Assembly: GCA_964647905.1 (NCBI GenBank)
Contig: CAZYJR010000005.1
Coordinates: 62,001-126,000, forward strand
From: CAZYJR01 sp964647905
GTDB lineage: Bacteria; Desulfobacterota; DSM-4660; Desulfatiglandales; HGW-15
Length of the DNA stretch: 64,000 bases
Reading direction: 5' to 3'
This document shows positions 7,431 to 16,316 of this stretch, in pieces. The position numbers and the translations under genes were made by a program. Below the pieces are notes generated by a model. It had not been told where the DNA came from and searched no databases. It saw nothing but the letters and a program-made list of their open reading frames with translations. Within the stretch, counting starts at the first letter, position 1; the number at the start of each line of letters is the position of its first letter.

Positions 7431-10181
7431 ATGCCCGAGCATACGAAGAACCAGCAAGAGGCGTCCCCCGGAGGCAATGGTGAACGGTTGGAGGTGATCA
7501 CCACCCACCTCAACGCCGACTTTGACGCCCTGGCCTCAATGCTCGCCGCCAGCAAGCTGTACCCCGATGCAGTCCTGGTGTTCCCGGGCTCCCAGGAGAA
7601 GGGCCTAAGGAACTTCTTTCTCCACAGCGCATCGTACGTCTTGAATCTCACCAAGATCCGCCATGTGGATCCGTCCAAGGTAAGCCGCCTGATCCTGGTG
7701 GACACCAGGCAGAAGAGCCGCATCGGGAAGTTCGCCGAGCTCGCCGGCAAGCCGGGGGTGGAGATACACATCTATGACCACCACCCGCCCTCTGAGGACG
7801 ACATCAAGGGAGACGTGGAGCACATCAAGGAGCTCGGGGCCGCCACGTCTCTTCTGACCGGCCTCCTAAGGGGGAGAGGCATTCGGTTGACCCCGGACGA
7901 GGCCTCCATAATGAGCCTGGGAATCCATGAGGATACGGGCTCCTTCACTTTTTCCTCCACCAAGCCCGAAGATTACAGGGCCGCTGCATGGCTGGCCGAG
8001 CAGGGCGCCAGCCAGAACCTGGTGGCCGACCTCCTGACCAGAGAGCTGACCGCCGAGCAGGTCTGGCTCCTCAATGACCTCACCAAGGCCGCCACCACGC
8101 ACACCATCAACGGAGTCGAGGTGGTTATATCCCACGTGATCCGGGAAGAATATGTGGGGGATTTCGCCGTCCTGGTCCACAAGTTCATGGAGATGGAGAA
8201 CCTGGATGTGATCTTCGCCCTGGCCCAAATGGAAGACAAGGTCTACCTGGTGGCCAGGAGCCGAATAGAAGAGGTAAACGCGGCAGAGGTGGCGCTGGCC
8301 TTCGGCGGAGGCGGGCACCCGCAGGCCGCCTCGGCCACCGTCAAGAACAAGACCCTCATACAGGTCCAGCGGTCCCTGGAGGAATTCCTGTGGAACCACA
8401 TAAACCCCCGCAGGACCGCCGCGGACATAATGACCTCCCCGGTGATCCAGGTCTCCCCGGAAGCGACCATCCAGGAGGCGGCCACCTCCATGACCAGGTA
8501 TAACATCAACGTACTCCTGGTAACCGATCAAGAGGAGCGCATTCAGGGGTACGTGACCAGGCAGGTGGTTGAAAAGGCAGTGTTCTTCGGCCTGGGGCAT
8601 CTGCCGGTCAGGGAGTACATGAACATCGAGTACTCCGCTGTGGGCCCGGAGGCGGGGCTCAAGGAGCTCCAGGACCTCATCATAAAGAACAAGCTGCGGA
8701 TCCTGCCGGTGGTCGATGAGGGACGGGTGCTGGGGGTGATAACGCGGACGGACCTCCTGAGTATCCTGGTAGGGGAGCCGGTCATCGGGGACTTCCTATA
8801 TGACTCCCGCAATACAGCCGGCTTTGTTCGCAAGAAGAACATGGCGGCGGTCCTCAGGGAGCGGCTCCCCAACAACGTAATCCAATACTTTAAAGAGTAT
8901 GGGTTAGTCGCCGATTCGATGGGATTTAATGTCTTCTTGGTAGGGGGTCTGGTCAGGGACGTCCTCCTCAAGCGGAGCAACCTGGACGTGGATCTGGTGG
9001 TTGAAGGAGACGGCATAGAGTTCGCCCAGGCCTATGCGCGGAGACACCCTGAGGTCCGGGTGCGGGCGCACAGGAAATTCGGTACCGCGGTCATAATATA
9101 TCCCGACGGATTCAAGGTGGATGTGGCGACCGCCAGGATCGAATACTACGAGTCCCCCGCGGCCCCGCCAATAGTGGAGACCAGCTCTCTCAAGCAGGAC
9201 CTCTACCGCAGGGACTTCACCATGAACACCCTGGCCGTGAAGTTGAACCCAAGACACTTCGGCACCCTGGTGGACTATTTCGGGGCCCAGAAGGACATAA
9301 AGGAAAGGGTCATCCGGGTGCTCCACAACCTGAGCTTCGTGGAGGATCCCACCCGGGTGCTGAGGGCCATCCGCTTCGAGCAGCGGTTCGGTTTCAAGAT
9401 CGGCAAGCTCACCCTGGCCTTGATGAAGAACGCTGTGGCCATCAACACCTTCAGGGACATGTCCTTGCGAAGGATCTTCCTGGAGCTGAGACTCCTGCTG
9501 ATGGAAAAGGAGCCGGTCAAGGCGATCGAAAGGCTGGAGGAGTTCGACCTCTTGAACGTCATCTCCCCGGAGATCAAGCTCACCCGGGAGCTCCAGGCCC
9601 TGCTCCAGGAGATGGAAGGAGTGCTCTCCTGGTTTCACAGGCTTTATCTGGAGGAGGCATACCAGCCCTGGAAGGTCTATTTCCTTGGGCTGACCTCCCC
9701 ATTGGGCGATACCGAGCTGGCCGAGCTTGCAGCGGGCTTCCAGATGTCGGAGCAGGAGGGTCTGGGCCTGGTCCGCCAGAGGGGGCGCGCCCGGAACCTG
9801 ACAGAGACCCTTTACCGCCTGCCAGAGGAAGACAACTACGGGGTGTTCTCGCTTCTGTCCCAGTACGACACGGAGGTCATCCTTTACATCATGGCAAAGG
9901 CGGCCAACGAGCGGATAAAGCGACAAATATCACATTATTTCACAAGGTTGAGGAGTATACGCACGGCCCTCGGGGGACGGGACCTCCGAGAAATGGGAAT
10001 AGAACCAGGTCCGGTATACCGGGAGATCCTGGACAGGCTCCTGGAGGCCCGCATGAACGAGCAGCTCCACCACCGTGAAGACGAGGCCAGGTTCGTAAGG
10101 GAGCACTACTCTCACCTGATCAGGGGAAATGCAACGGCCGGGAAGCCGTCGAGCAAGGCCGGCCAAAGAGAAAAACCTTGA
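7431..10181 (+). CDS. DHH/CBS/poly(A)-polymerase fusion, likely A-adding tRNA nucleotidyltransferase
   Basis: This 916-aa multidomain protein begins with a DHH phosphoesterase domain (NADFDALASML near residue 30, DHHPP near 115) and a DHHA1 domain (GGGGHPQAAS near 290). Two CBS domains follow (about 320-450), then a class II nucleotidyltransferase head (GGLVRDVLL, LDVDLVVEGDG near 510-525) with its RNA-binding domains to the end. The same domain order is known from tRNA A-adding enzymes of deltaproteobacteria and Aquifex, which share CCA synthesis with a separate CC-adding enzyme. None of the signature motifs is missing. It is separated from trpS by 75 bp. Confidence 0.9.
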   Translation: MPEHTKNQQEASPGGNGERLEVITTHLNADFDALASMLAASKLYPDAVLVFPGSQEKGLRNFFLHSASYVLNLTKIRHVDPSKVSRLILVDTRQKSRIGKFAELAGKPGVEIHIYDHHPPSEDDIKGDVEHIKELGAATSLLTGLLRGRGIRLTPDEASIMSLGIHEDTGSFTFSSTKPEDYRAAAWLAEQGASQNLVADLLTRELTAEQVWLLNDLTKAATTHTINGVEVVISHVIREEYVGDFAVLVHKFMEMENLDVIFALAQMEDKVYLVARSRIEEVNAAEVALAFGGGGHPQAASATVKNKTLIQVQRSLEEFLWNHINPRRTAADIMTSPVIQVSPEATIQEAATSMTRYNINVLLVTDQEERIQGYVTRQVVEKAVFFGLGHLPVREYMNIEYSAVGPEAGLKELQDLIIKNKLRILPVVDEGRVLGVITRTDLLSILVGEPVIGDFLYDSRNTAGFVRKKNMAAVLRERLPNNVIQYFKEYGLVADSMGFNVFLVGGLVRDVLLKRSNLDVDLVVEGDGIEFAQAYARRHPEVRVRAHRKFGTAVIIYPDGFKVDVATARIEYYESPAAPPIVETSSLKQDLYRRDFTMNTLAVKLNPRHFGTLVDYFGAQKDIKERVIRVLHNLSFVEDPTRVLRAIRFEQRFGFKIGKLTLALMKNAVAINTFRDMSLRRIFLELRLLLMEKEPVKAIERLEEFDLLNVISPEIKLTRELQALLQEMEGVLSWFHRLYLEEAYQPWKVYFLGLTSPLGDTELAELAAGFQMSEQEGLGLVRQRGRARNLTETLYRLPEEDNYGVFSLLSQYDTEVILYIMAKAANERIKRQISHYFTRLRSIRTALGGRDLREMGIEPGPVYREILDRLLEARMNEQLHHREDEARFVREHYSHLIRGNATAGKPSSKAGQREKP

Positions 10182-10211
10182 ATGTTTCATCTTATCCCCT
10201 AAGATTGATTC

Positions 10212-10228
10212 CTCCGCAGACTGCGGAG
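10212..10228 (+). other. Short perfect hairpin upstream of trpS
   Basis: CTCCGCA and TGCGGAG (7-bp stem, 3-base loop) lie 28 bases before the trpS ATG. There is no T-run, so it is not an intrinsic terminator. It may be a processing or attenuation element, or chance. Confidence 0.25.
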
Positions 10229-10256
10229 AGAACCTGACGGCGGGGGAGATCATTTT

Positions 10257-11240
10257 ATGGCAAAGAAACGGATCGTGAGCGGAATGCGGCCCACAGGGCG
10301 GATGCACCTCGGACACCTCCACGGAGCCCTGGACAACTGGAAGCGGTTGACCAAGGACTATGAGTGCTTTTACTTCATCGCCGACTGGCACGCCCTTACC
10401 AGCGACTACTCCGACACCGCAGGGCTTCGGGGATTCACCCAGGATATCATAATCGACTGGATATCCATCGGGCTGGACCCCGAGATCGCCACCTTCTTCG
10501 TGCAGTCCCACATCCTGGAGCACGCCGAGCTGCACCTGTTATTCTCCATGGTCACCCCCCTGCCCTGGCTGGAGCGCAACCCCACATACAAGGAGCAGTT
10601 GAAGGAGCTTACCCAAAAAGACTTATATACTTACGGATTCCTGGGTTACCCGGTGCTGCAGGCGGCGGACATACTGATCTACAAGGCAAACGGTGTCCCG
10701 GTGGGCGAGGACCAAGCGCCCCATGTAGAGCTCACCAGGGAAATAGCCAGGCGATTCAACTATATATACGGAGAAATCTTTCCGGTGCCCGATCTCCTCC
10801 TGGCCCCGACTCCCAGGCTCCTGGGGTTCGATCGGCGCAAGATGAGCAAGAGCTACGGCAATGCCATATTTCTATCCGATGATCAAGAGACCGTGGCGGA
10901 AAAGGTGGGCCGGATGATCACCGATCCCCAGAGGGCTCGTAAGAGCGATCCCGGGGATCCCGGGGTCTGCAATGTATTCTCATTCCATGAGTTCTACGCC
11001 CCTCCCGAGACGGTCCGCCAGATAGAGTCCGACTGCCGGGCCGCCGCCATCGGCTGCGTGGAGTGCAAGAAGCGAATGGCCGGCTACCTGAACCAATCCT
11101 TGGCCCCTGTGAGGGAGAAGAGGCTGGAGTTGGAGGCGGATCCCGAAAGGGTCCGTGCGGTAATCCATGACGGCACCGAGAGGGCCCGAGGGATAGCCAG
11201 GCAGACCATGGCGGAGGTCAGGGAAGCGGTCAAGATCTGA
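10257..11240 (+). CDS. trpS: Tryptophanyl-tRNA synthetase
   Basis: This class I aminoacyl-tRNA synthetase (327 aa) charges tRNA-Trp. The HIGH-type signature is HLGH at residues 17-20 and the KMSKS signature is intact at 195-199. GMRPTGRMHLGH at the N terminus and the Trp-pocket region (YPVLQAADILIYKA) are typical of TrpRS. The GGGGGAG ribosome-binding site is eight bases before the ATG. Confidence 0.96.
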   Translation: MAKKRIVSGMRPTGRMHLGHLHGALDNWKRLTKDYECFYFIADWHALTSDYSDTAGLRGFTQDIIIDWISIGLDPEIATFFVQSHILEHAELHLLFSMVTPLPWLERNPTYKEQLKELTQKDLYTYGFLGYPVLQAADILIYKANGVPVGEDQAPHVELTREIARRFNYIYGEIFPVPDLLLAPTPRLLGFDRRKMSKSYGNAIFLSDDQETVAEKVGRMITDPQRARKSDPGDPGVCNVFSFHEFYAPPETVRQIESDCRAAAIGCVECKKRMAGYLNQSLAPVREKRLELEADPERVRAVIHDGTERARGIARQTMAEVREAVKI

Positions 11241-11248
11241 GCTTATTG

Positions 11249-12004
11249 ATGCCCGGGAATACGGATCATTACGAAGTCAAGCTCGAAGTCTTCGAGGGTC
11301 CCCTGGACCTGCTTCTCCATCTCATCCGGAAGAACGAGGTGGATATCTTTGATATCCCTGTTTCAGCCATCACAGACCAGTACCTCGACTACCTGGATAT
11401 GATGAAGGCGCTCAATATCAGTGTGGCCGGGGATTTTCTGGTCATGGCCGCGACCCTTATCCACATCAAGTCCAAGATGCTCCTGCCCCCTTCCCCCGGA
11501 GACCAGGACGAGGAAGAGGAAGATCCGCGCATGGAGATCGCCAGGCCTCTCCTGGAGTACATGCGCCTGAAAGAGGCCGCAGGCGAGCTGGCGCAAAGGG
11601 AGATCCTCTACCGCGACGTCTTCCGCCGCCCCTCACCCGGGCATGACACGGAGACCGCCGCCGGGCGGGAACAGCAGGACTTGGAAGTCAATCTCTTCCA
11701 ACTGATGGACGCATTCAAGAGGCTGGTCGAACAGCGAAAGCCGGGGGCGGGTATAAGCTTTCGCACGCAGGAGTGGTCCCTGAAGGACAAGATGAGCCAG
11801 ATAATCGACCGCTTGAAGAAAGGCACCGCATACTTTACAGAGCTCTTCTCCGACGGAGGGCGGGTGGACGAGCTGGTGGTCACGTTCCTCGCCCTCCTGG
11901 AACTGGTCCAAACCGGGATGGTGCGCGTATACCAGCCCGACATTGAAAGGGACATCCTGCTGGAGCCCCTGTTCGACTCTTCCGAGGGGGAGGGCCTTGC
12001 CTAA
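11249..12004 (+). CDS. scpA: Segregation and condensation protein A
   Basis: ScpA is the kleisin subunit that bridges SMC heads in the bacterial condensin. The protein is 251 aa and has the family N terminus (YEVKLEVFEGPLDLLLHLIRK) and a C-terminal winged-helix segment (VDELVVTFLALLELVQ). The frame also offers TTG at 11246 directly before this ATG, and neither has a strong ribosome-binding site; translation may be coupled to trpS eight bases upstream. The stop overlaps the start of scpB. Confidence 0.93.
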   Translation: MPGNTDHYEVKLEVFEGPLDLLLHLIRKNEVDIFDIPVSAITDQYLDYLDMMKALNISVAGDFLVMAATLIHIKSKMLLPPSPGDQDEEEEDPRMEIARPLLEYMRLKEAAGELAQREILYRDVFRRPSPGHDTETAAGREQQDLEVNLFQLMDAFKRLVEQRKPGAGISFRTQEWSLKDKMSQIIDRLKKGTAYFTELFSDGGRVDELVVTFLALLELVQTGMVRVYQPDIERDILLEPLFDSSEGEGLA

Positions 12005-12713
12005 GTCCCTGAAGCTCATAGTGGAGGCCCTGCTCTTTGCCTCGGAACGCCCGCTCACGCCCGGGGACTTCAGAGAGTGGCTGCCGGACGTGGATACCGC
12101 CGCGGTCAGGAGCGCCCTCCGGGTGCTGGAGTATGAGTACGAGGCCATGGGGAGGAGCTTTGTGCTCAAGCAAGTGGCCGGCGGATATCAGTTCAGGAGC
12201 CGCCCCGAGTACGGCCCGTATATCCTCAGGATGCTGCAGGCCCAGCCGGCTCGGCTCTCAAGGGCGGCACTGGAGACCCTGGCCATAATCGCCTACAAGC
12301 AGCCCATTGTGCGGCATGAGATCGAGGGCATCCGCGGGGTGGATTCGGGCGGCATACTCAAGGGGCTCATGGAGAAGGGGCTGATACGCGTGATGGGGAG
12401 AAAGGATCTGCCCGGACGACCGCTGATCTACGGCACAACAAAGCGGTTCCTCGAGGTCTTTGATCTGGACAGCATAGACTCCCTCCCCAGACTCAAGGAA
12501 ATCAAAGGACTAGGAAGCGAGGACCATGGTACGCAACAAACCGGGTCGCTCTTCGGGCGGCGGGAAGGGGGTCCGCCGGAAGAAGCGGGGGAAGACCGGG
12601 CCTCCGGGGGCAAAGAAGAGGAGCCGGGAGGCGGCACGGCCTCGGACCAAGGAAGGAGCGAAGACCACGCCGGCCGGTCCTCCTCCCGGGCTGGAGGGCA
12701 CGGAGCGGATTAA
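11997..12713 (+). CDS. scpB: Segregation and condensation protein B with out-of-frame-overlapping tail
   Basis: ScpB is the winged-helix dimer that binds ScpA in the condensin complex. I chose TTG 11997, which overlaps the scpA stop by eight bases and yields the standard N terminus (LPKSLKLIVEALLFAS); the longer upstream frame only reads through scpA. The core, with ALETLAIIAYKQPIVRHEIE and the IRGVDSGG motif, ends near residue 177. A low-complexity Gly/Glu/Arg/Ser tail of about 61 residues then runs to 12713 inside rluB in another frame. The tail looks non-homologous, as if the ancestral stop had been lost. Confidence 0.9.
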   Translation: MPKSLKLIVEALLFASERPLTPGDFREWLPDVDTAAVRSALRVLEYEYEAMGRSFVLKQVAGGYQFRSRPEYGPYILRMLQAQPARLSRAALETLAIIAYKQPIVRHEIEGIRGVDSGGILKGLMEKGLIRVMGRKDLPGRPLIYGTTKRFLEVFDLDSIDSLPRLKEIKGLGSEDHGTQQTGSLFGRREGGPPEEAGEDRASGGKEEEPGGGTASDQGRSEDHAGRSSSRAGGHGAD

Positions 12714-13422
12714 CAAGATCCTCTCCGCTGCCGGAGCCGCTTCCCGAAGGCATGCAGACGAGCTTATGGCCCAAGGCAGGGTGAGCGTGAACGGGGTCGT
12801 TGTACAAGGACCGGGCGCGACCGCTGTTTGGGGCACGGACTCCATACGGGTTGACGGGAGTGAGATCCCCGGCCCTACCAATCGCATCTACCTTATGCTG
12901 AACAAGCCCTTTGGGTATATTTCCGCCCTTCATGACCCCCGAGGCCGCCCAGTGGTCTCGGACCTGCTTGGAGATCTGGACGAACGCGTGTACCCGGCCG
13001 GCCGGCTGGACTTTGACAGTCTGGGGCTGCTCCTGCTCACCAACGACGGGGAGTGGGCCTTCAGGATGACTCATCCCAAATATCGCGTCCCCAGGACATA
13101 CAAGGTAACGGTAGAAGGCGAAATCTCCGAGACCGCGTTGGGACTGCTCAGGACCGGGTTGGAGTTAGAAGACGGCCACTCTGGCCCTGCCAGGGTCACG
13201 GTCCTCAAAAGGACCCAGGAAAGGTCGCTAATCCGGATAACCGTTTATATGGGCCGCTCCCGCATGGTGCGCCGGATGATGGAGGCGGTGGATCACCCGG
13301 TGGTCCAGCTCATGAGGATCGGGTTCGGGCCCTTGGCCCTGGGAGACCTCAAGGTGGGTAAATGCAGGCACCTGACACAAGAGGAGATCCGCGCGGCCGG
13401 AAAGGCGGTGGGTCTGGCCTGA
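12526..13422 (+). CDS. rluB: 23S rRNA pseudouridine synthase, RluB/RsuA family
   Basis: This 298-aa protein has a basic Lys/Arg/Gly-rich extension (residues 1-55), an S4 RNA-binding domain starting at ERINKILSAAGAASRRHADELM (about 58-105), and a RsuA/RluB catalytic domain with the aspartate motif GRLDFDSLGLLLLTND (near 160). Family members modify 23S rRNA U2605. There is no alternative ATG, GTG or TTG between 12526 and the S4 domain, so the 188-base overlap with scpB appears obligatory. The S4 and catalytic domains lie almost entirely outside the overlap. Confidence 0.9.
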   Translation: MVRNKPGRSSGGGKGVRRKKRGKTGPPGAKKRSREAARPRTKEGAKTTPAGPPPGLEGTERINKILSAAGAASRRHADELMAQGRVSVNGVVVQGPGATAVWGTDSIRVDGSEIPGPTNRIYLMLNKPFGYISALHDPRGRPVVSDLLGDLDERVYPAGRLDFDSLGLLLLTNDGEWAFRMTHPKYRVPRTYKVTVEGEISETALGLLRTGLELEDGHSGPARVTVLKRTQERSLIRITVYMGRSRMVRRMMEAVDHPVVQLMRIGFGPLALGDLKVGKCRHLTQEEIRAAGKAVGLA

Positions 13423-13430
13423 ATTTTCTG

Positions 13431-13459
13431 TTTACACCGGCCCCCTGATATTGTATGGA
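13431..13459 (+). promoter_or_regulatory. Candidate promoter for tRNA-Val
   Basis: TTTACA (13431-13436), a 17-base spacer and TATGGA (13454-13459) lie 21-49 bases before the tRNA. The -10 is weak (3/6), but the position is right for a separate tRNA transcript. Confidence 0.35.
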
Positions 13460-13479
13460 ATTACACCCAGAGGTCATTC

Positions 13480-13554
13480 GGGCGGTTAACTCAGCGGGAG
13501 AGTGCCATCCTCACACGGTGGAAGCCCCGGGTTCAAATCCCGGACCGCCCACCA
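13480..13554 (+). tRNA. tRNA-Val (anticodon CAC), CCA encoded
   Basis: All four stems fold: acceptor GGGCGGT/ACCGCCC (13480-13486, 13544-13550), D stem ACTC/GAGT, anticodon stem CCATC/GGTGG with loop CTCACAC (13510-13516) giving anticodon CAC, and T stem CCGGG/CCCGG with loop TTCAAAT. Discriminator A (13551) is followed by an encoded CCA (13552-13554). It decodes GUG. Confidence 0.95.
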
Positions 13555-13567
13555 TCTCTTGTACGGT

Positions 13568-13650
13568 TTGATCGGGCGCTGAAAGAGCGGGCAGGAAGCC
13601 CGCGGGATCAAGCCGGCGGCATTAATAAGGACAATATAGTGCGGATATTG
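13568..13650 (+). promoter_or_regulatory. Structured leader RNA, candidate riboswitch-like element
   Basis: This gap between tRNA-Val and the ABC operon holds nested complementarity. TTGATC (13568-13573) pairs with GATCAA (13606-13611). They enclose CGCT-GAAAG-AGCG (13577-13589) and GGC-AGGAA-GCC (13590-13600), a three-way-junction layout. A further hairpin, CAATAT/ATATTG, follows at 13632-13650. I do not recognise the family. Its position just before a terminator and a transporter gene is what a ligand-sensing leader would have, but it could simply be the 3' trailer of the tRNA transcript. Confidence 0.4.
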
Positions 13651-13704
13651 ACGCCACGAAGGCGTCGCTCTTTTACCGGGCGGCTCTCGTGGCGTTTTTT
13701 GTTT
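13650..13704 (+). terminator. Intrinsic terminator with a mutually exclusive alternative hairpin
   Basis: ACGCCACGA (13651-13659) pairs with TCGTGGCGT (13687-13695), followed by TTTTTGTTTT. The same 5' strand can instead form the local hairpin GACGCC-ACGAA-GGCGTC (13650-13666). The two folds cannot coexist, as in attenuators. The T-run ends 36 bases before the ABC binding-protein ATG at 13741. Confidence 0.6.
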
Positions 13705-13740
13705 TCCGAAAGGCGTGTTATCCATCGCAAGGAGTAATCG

Positions 13741-15324
13741 ATGAAGCAGCTGTATTGTAGCGTCATAACATGTGTCTTGGTTTGTCTGACCTTTGCATCC
13801 TGGTTTCAGCCGCAGGCAGGGGCCAGGGAGCTTCGAATTGCGGACAGCAAGGGCGATTGGGGATATCCCAATCCCTACCGCCACTATCCCCGGGGTCCGG
13901 GTTACATTCGCATGAGCTGGGTCTTCGACACCCTGGTATGGAAGGATCGGGACGGCTACATCCCCGCCCTGGCCAGGGAATGGTCCTATGATCCCGGGCG
14001 TATGGCGTTTACATTCCAACTGGACCCCGGTGCCGTGTGGCATGACGGACGGCCGCTGACCGCCGAGGACGTGGTCTTCACCATCGACTACTTCAAGAGA
14101 CATCCGTACCGGTGGATCACCCTGGACCGTGTCGATCGGGCGGAGGCCGCCGGCCCCCACAAGGTGGTGGTTTACCTGAGCAGGCCTTATGCCCCGTTCA
14201 TATCGGATATCGGCGGGACCATGCCGGTGATCCCCGAGCATATCTGGGGGCAGGTGGACCGCCCCGAGGAGTATGACGACCCGAGGGCCTTCGTGGGCAG
14301 CGGGCCGTATGTGTTCAAAGACTTCAACAAGGCCCAGGGGACCTACCTGTACGAGGCCTTTGACCGCTACTACCAGGGGCGGCCCAAAGCGGACCGGCTG
14401 ATATATCTGCGCGCCGGAAAGGCCCTGGTAGCGCTTGCAACCGGCGAAGCGGACCTTGCCAATATCCAGCCTGAGATGGCCGAGCCCCTGAAGAGCAAGG
14501 GGCTGGTGGTCATAGAAAACGAGAGGGGCTGGAACAAGAAGCTGATGATCAACCACCGGAAGGCCCCTTTTGACCGGACCGCCTTCCGGCAGGCCCTGGC
14601 CCATGCAATAGACCGCCGGGAGATAATAGAAAAGGCCCATCGCGGCTTTGCCGCTCCGGCCTCGTACGGGCTCCTGAGCACGGACCACGACATGTACAAC
14701 CCCGAGACCCCTGACTACCCCCACGACCCTGACAAGGCCCGGGAGCTGATCGAGTCCCTGGGTTATCAAAGGGCCGCGGACGGGTTTTACCACAAGGGGG
14801 GAGAACCCCTGAAGGTCGAGCTCCTCTCCTCCAACCTGACCGTTGCTGGTGAAAGCGTGGCGGACCGCGACGGCGAGATAATCAAGAAGCAGCTCCAGGA
14901 GGTGGGAATCCGGGTGGAACTGGTCAACATGGAGCAGGCCACCACGGACAGCAGGGTCAAGAACTGGGACTTCGACCTGGCGGTTTCCGGTCACGGCGGC
15001 ATCTCGGGGGACCCGAGGATCCTCAATGAGATGATATCCTCGGAATACGGGGCGGGTTCGGTCAACAGCGCCCGCTATGACGCCAATGACGACCTCAACC
15101 GGCTCATGGAGGCGCAAATGGTGGAGATGGAAAGAGACAAGAGAAAGGAGCTGGTCTTTGAGATACAACGGGTCTATGCAGAGGACCTGCCCGCCATCTC
15201 TCTCTATTATCCGGATACCATGGCCGCTTATGATCCAAACAGGGGCGTGACTTGGTTCTATACCAAGGGAGGAATCAGCAAGGGCATTCCCATCCCCCAG
15301 AACAAGATGTCCTTGATCGAGTAG
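13741..15324 (+). CDS. ABC transporter substrate-binding protein, family 5 (peptide/nickel type)
   Basis: This periplasmic solute-binding protein of 527 aa is in the OppA/DppA/NikA family. A signal peptide is visible (MKQLYCSVITCVLVCLTFAS..., cleavage after about residue 28). The family core is present, with WHDGRPLTAEDVVFTIDY and FRQALAHAIDRREII. It begins a five-gene operon (binding protein, two permeases, fused ATPase, FmdE-like). The ligand cannot be read from the sequence; peptides, nickel complexes and other small ligands are all known in the family. The ribosome-binding site AAGGAG lies seven bases upstream. Confidence 0.85.
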   Translation: MKQLYCSVITCVLVCLTFASWFQPQAGARELRIADSKGDWGYPNPYRHYPRGPGYIRMSWVFDTLVWKDRDGYIPALAREWSYDPGRMAFTFQLDPGAVWHDGRPLTAEDVVFTIDYFKRHPYRWITLDRVDRAEAAGPHKVVVYLSRPYAPFISDIGGTMPVIPEHIWGQVDRPEEYDDPRAFVGSGPYVFKDFNKAQGTYLYEAFDRYYQGRPKADRLIYLRAGKALVALATGEADLANIQPEMAEPLKSKGLVVIENERGWNKKLMINHRKAPFDRTAFRQALAHAIDRREIIEKAHRGFAAPASYGLLSTDHDMYNPETPDYPHDPDKARELIESLGYQRAADGFYHKGGEPLKVELLSSNLTVAGESVADRDGEIIKKQLQEVGIRVELVNMEQATTDSRVKNWDFDLAVSGHGGISGDPRILNEMISSEYGAGSVNSARYDANDDLNRLMEAQMVEMERDKRKELVFEIQRVYAEDLPAISLYYPDTMAAYDPNRGVTWFYTKGGISKGIPIPQNKMSLIE

Positions 15325-15332
15325 GACGCAGT

Positions 15333-16316
15333 ATGCGCTTTTTTGCCGACGGGAAAACAAGGCCTCGTGCAGCCGCGGTATTGCCTTATGTTGCGGCCGC
15401 CCTGGTGATGATATACCTGAGCTACAGCCTCCCGCGCCTGCTCCCGGGTGATTTCGTGACCTCCATGTATTCGAGCTCCCATGTGACCTTGAACGAGAGG
15501 CAGCAGGCGGAGCTCCAGGCCTATTATGAGAGAAACGAAGGCTTCGGCGCTTACTTGGCGGGTTTTCTCACTCTGGACTGGGGCTACTCCTACGCCTTTC
15601 TGCAGCCGGCCTCCGAGTTGATACTGGAGGCCCTGCCCTGGACCCTGCTCCTGGTGGGAGGAGCGCACCTGATCTCCATGTTTCTGGGCTTTATAGCCGG
15701 AGTGGAGGCGGCATGGCGGAGAGGCGGCATGGCGGAGAAGGCCGGAGTCGGGGTGATGACCGTCCTGGAAGGGGTCCCTGAGATCGGAAGCGGAGTGATC
15801 CTGCTCCTGGTCTTTGCCCTCAACTTGGGCTGGTTCCCGGCGGGCGGGGCCGAGACCGCTTATGCCGATTATTCCACCGGGAAGTGGGCGGCCGACGTTC
15901 TGCATCACCTGGCCCTTCCCCTGGCAACGCTCGTGATAGCCTATTTCCCGGGCAACTTCCTGCTTGCAAGGGGCAACATGGTGATGGTCTTGAGGAGCCG
16001 GTTCGTCCAGACCGCACGGGCCAAGGGATTGCCTCCCCGCCGGGTTCGTTATGCGCATGCGGCCAGAAACGCCCTTCTCCCCGTGGTCACCCGCTTCGGC
16101 CTTCGAATCGCCTTCATGATCACCGGGGCCTTGGTGGTGGAGACCATTCACTCCTACCCGGGCCTTGGAACACTGCTCTTCAATGCCATAGCCATGCGGG
16201 ACTTCCCGCTCATCCAGGCGATCGTCCTCTTCTCTTCCCTGCTGGTGCTGGCCGTTCACCTCGGTCTCGAGTTCACATACGGCAGGTTGGATCCGAGGGT
16301 CAAGCATGCATCTTGA
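15333..16316 (+). CDS. ABC transporter permease, DppB/NikB type
   Basis: This inner-membrane permease of 327 aa has about six transmembrane segments and the C-terminal permease signature (ARAKGLPPRRVRYAHAARNALLPVVT). I start at ATG 15333, eight bases after the preceding stop; the open frame extends upstream only inside the binding-protein gene. The 3' end overlaps the second permease by 11 bases. Confidence 0.88.
   Translation: MRFFADGKTRPRAAAVLPYVAAALVMIYLSYSLPRLLPGDFVTSMYSSSHVTLNERQQAELQAYYERNEGFGAYLAGFLTLDWGYSYAFLQPASELILEALPWTLLLVGGAHLISMFLGFIAGVEAAWRRGGMAEKAGVGVMTVLEGVPEIGSGVILLLVFALNLGWFPAGGAETAYADYSTGKWAADVLHHLALPLATLVIAYFPGNFLLARGNMVMVLRSRFVQTARAKGLPPRRVRYAHAARNALLPVVTRFGLRIAFMITGALVVETIHSYPGLGTLLFNAIAMRDFPLIQAIVLFSSLLVLAVHLGLEFTYGRLDPRVKHAS

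Noticed and set aside
13555..13650. Assignment of the leader to the Moco or NiCo riboswitch class
   Set aside because: I could not match the conserved bases of either class by eye. It is left as an unassigned candidate.
13486..15360. A 624-aa open frame on the minus strand opposite the ABC binding-protein gene
   Set aside because: It is antisense to a clear solute-binding protein with signal peptide and good start, reads through the tRNA, and shows no family motif. Long shadow frames are expected at this GC content.
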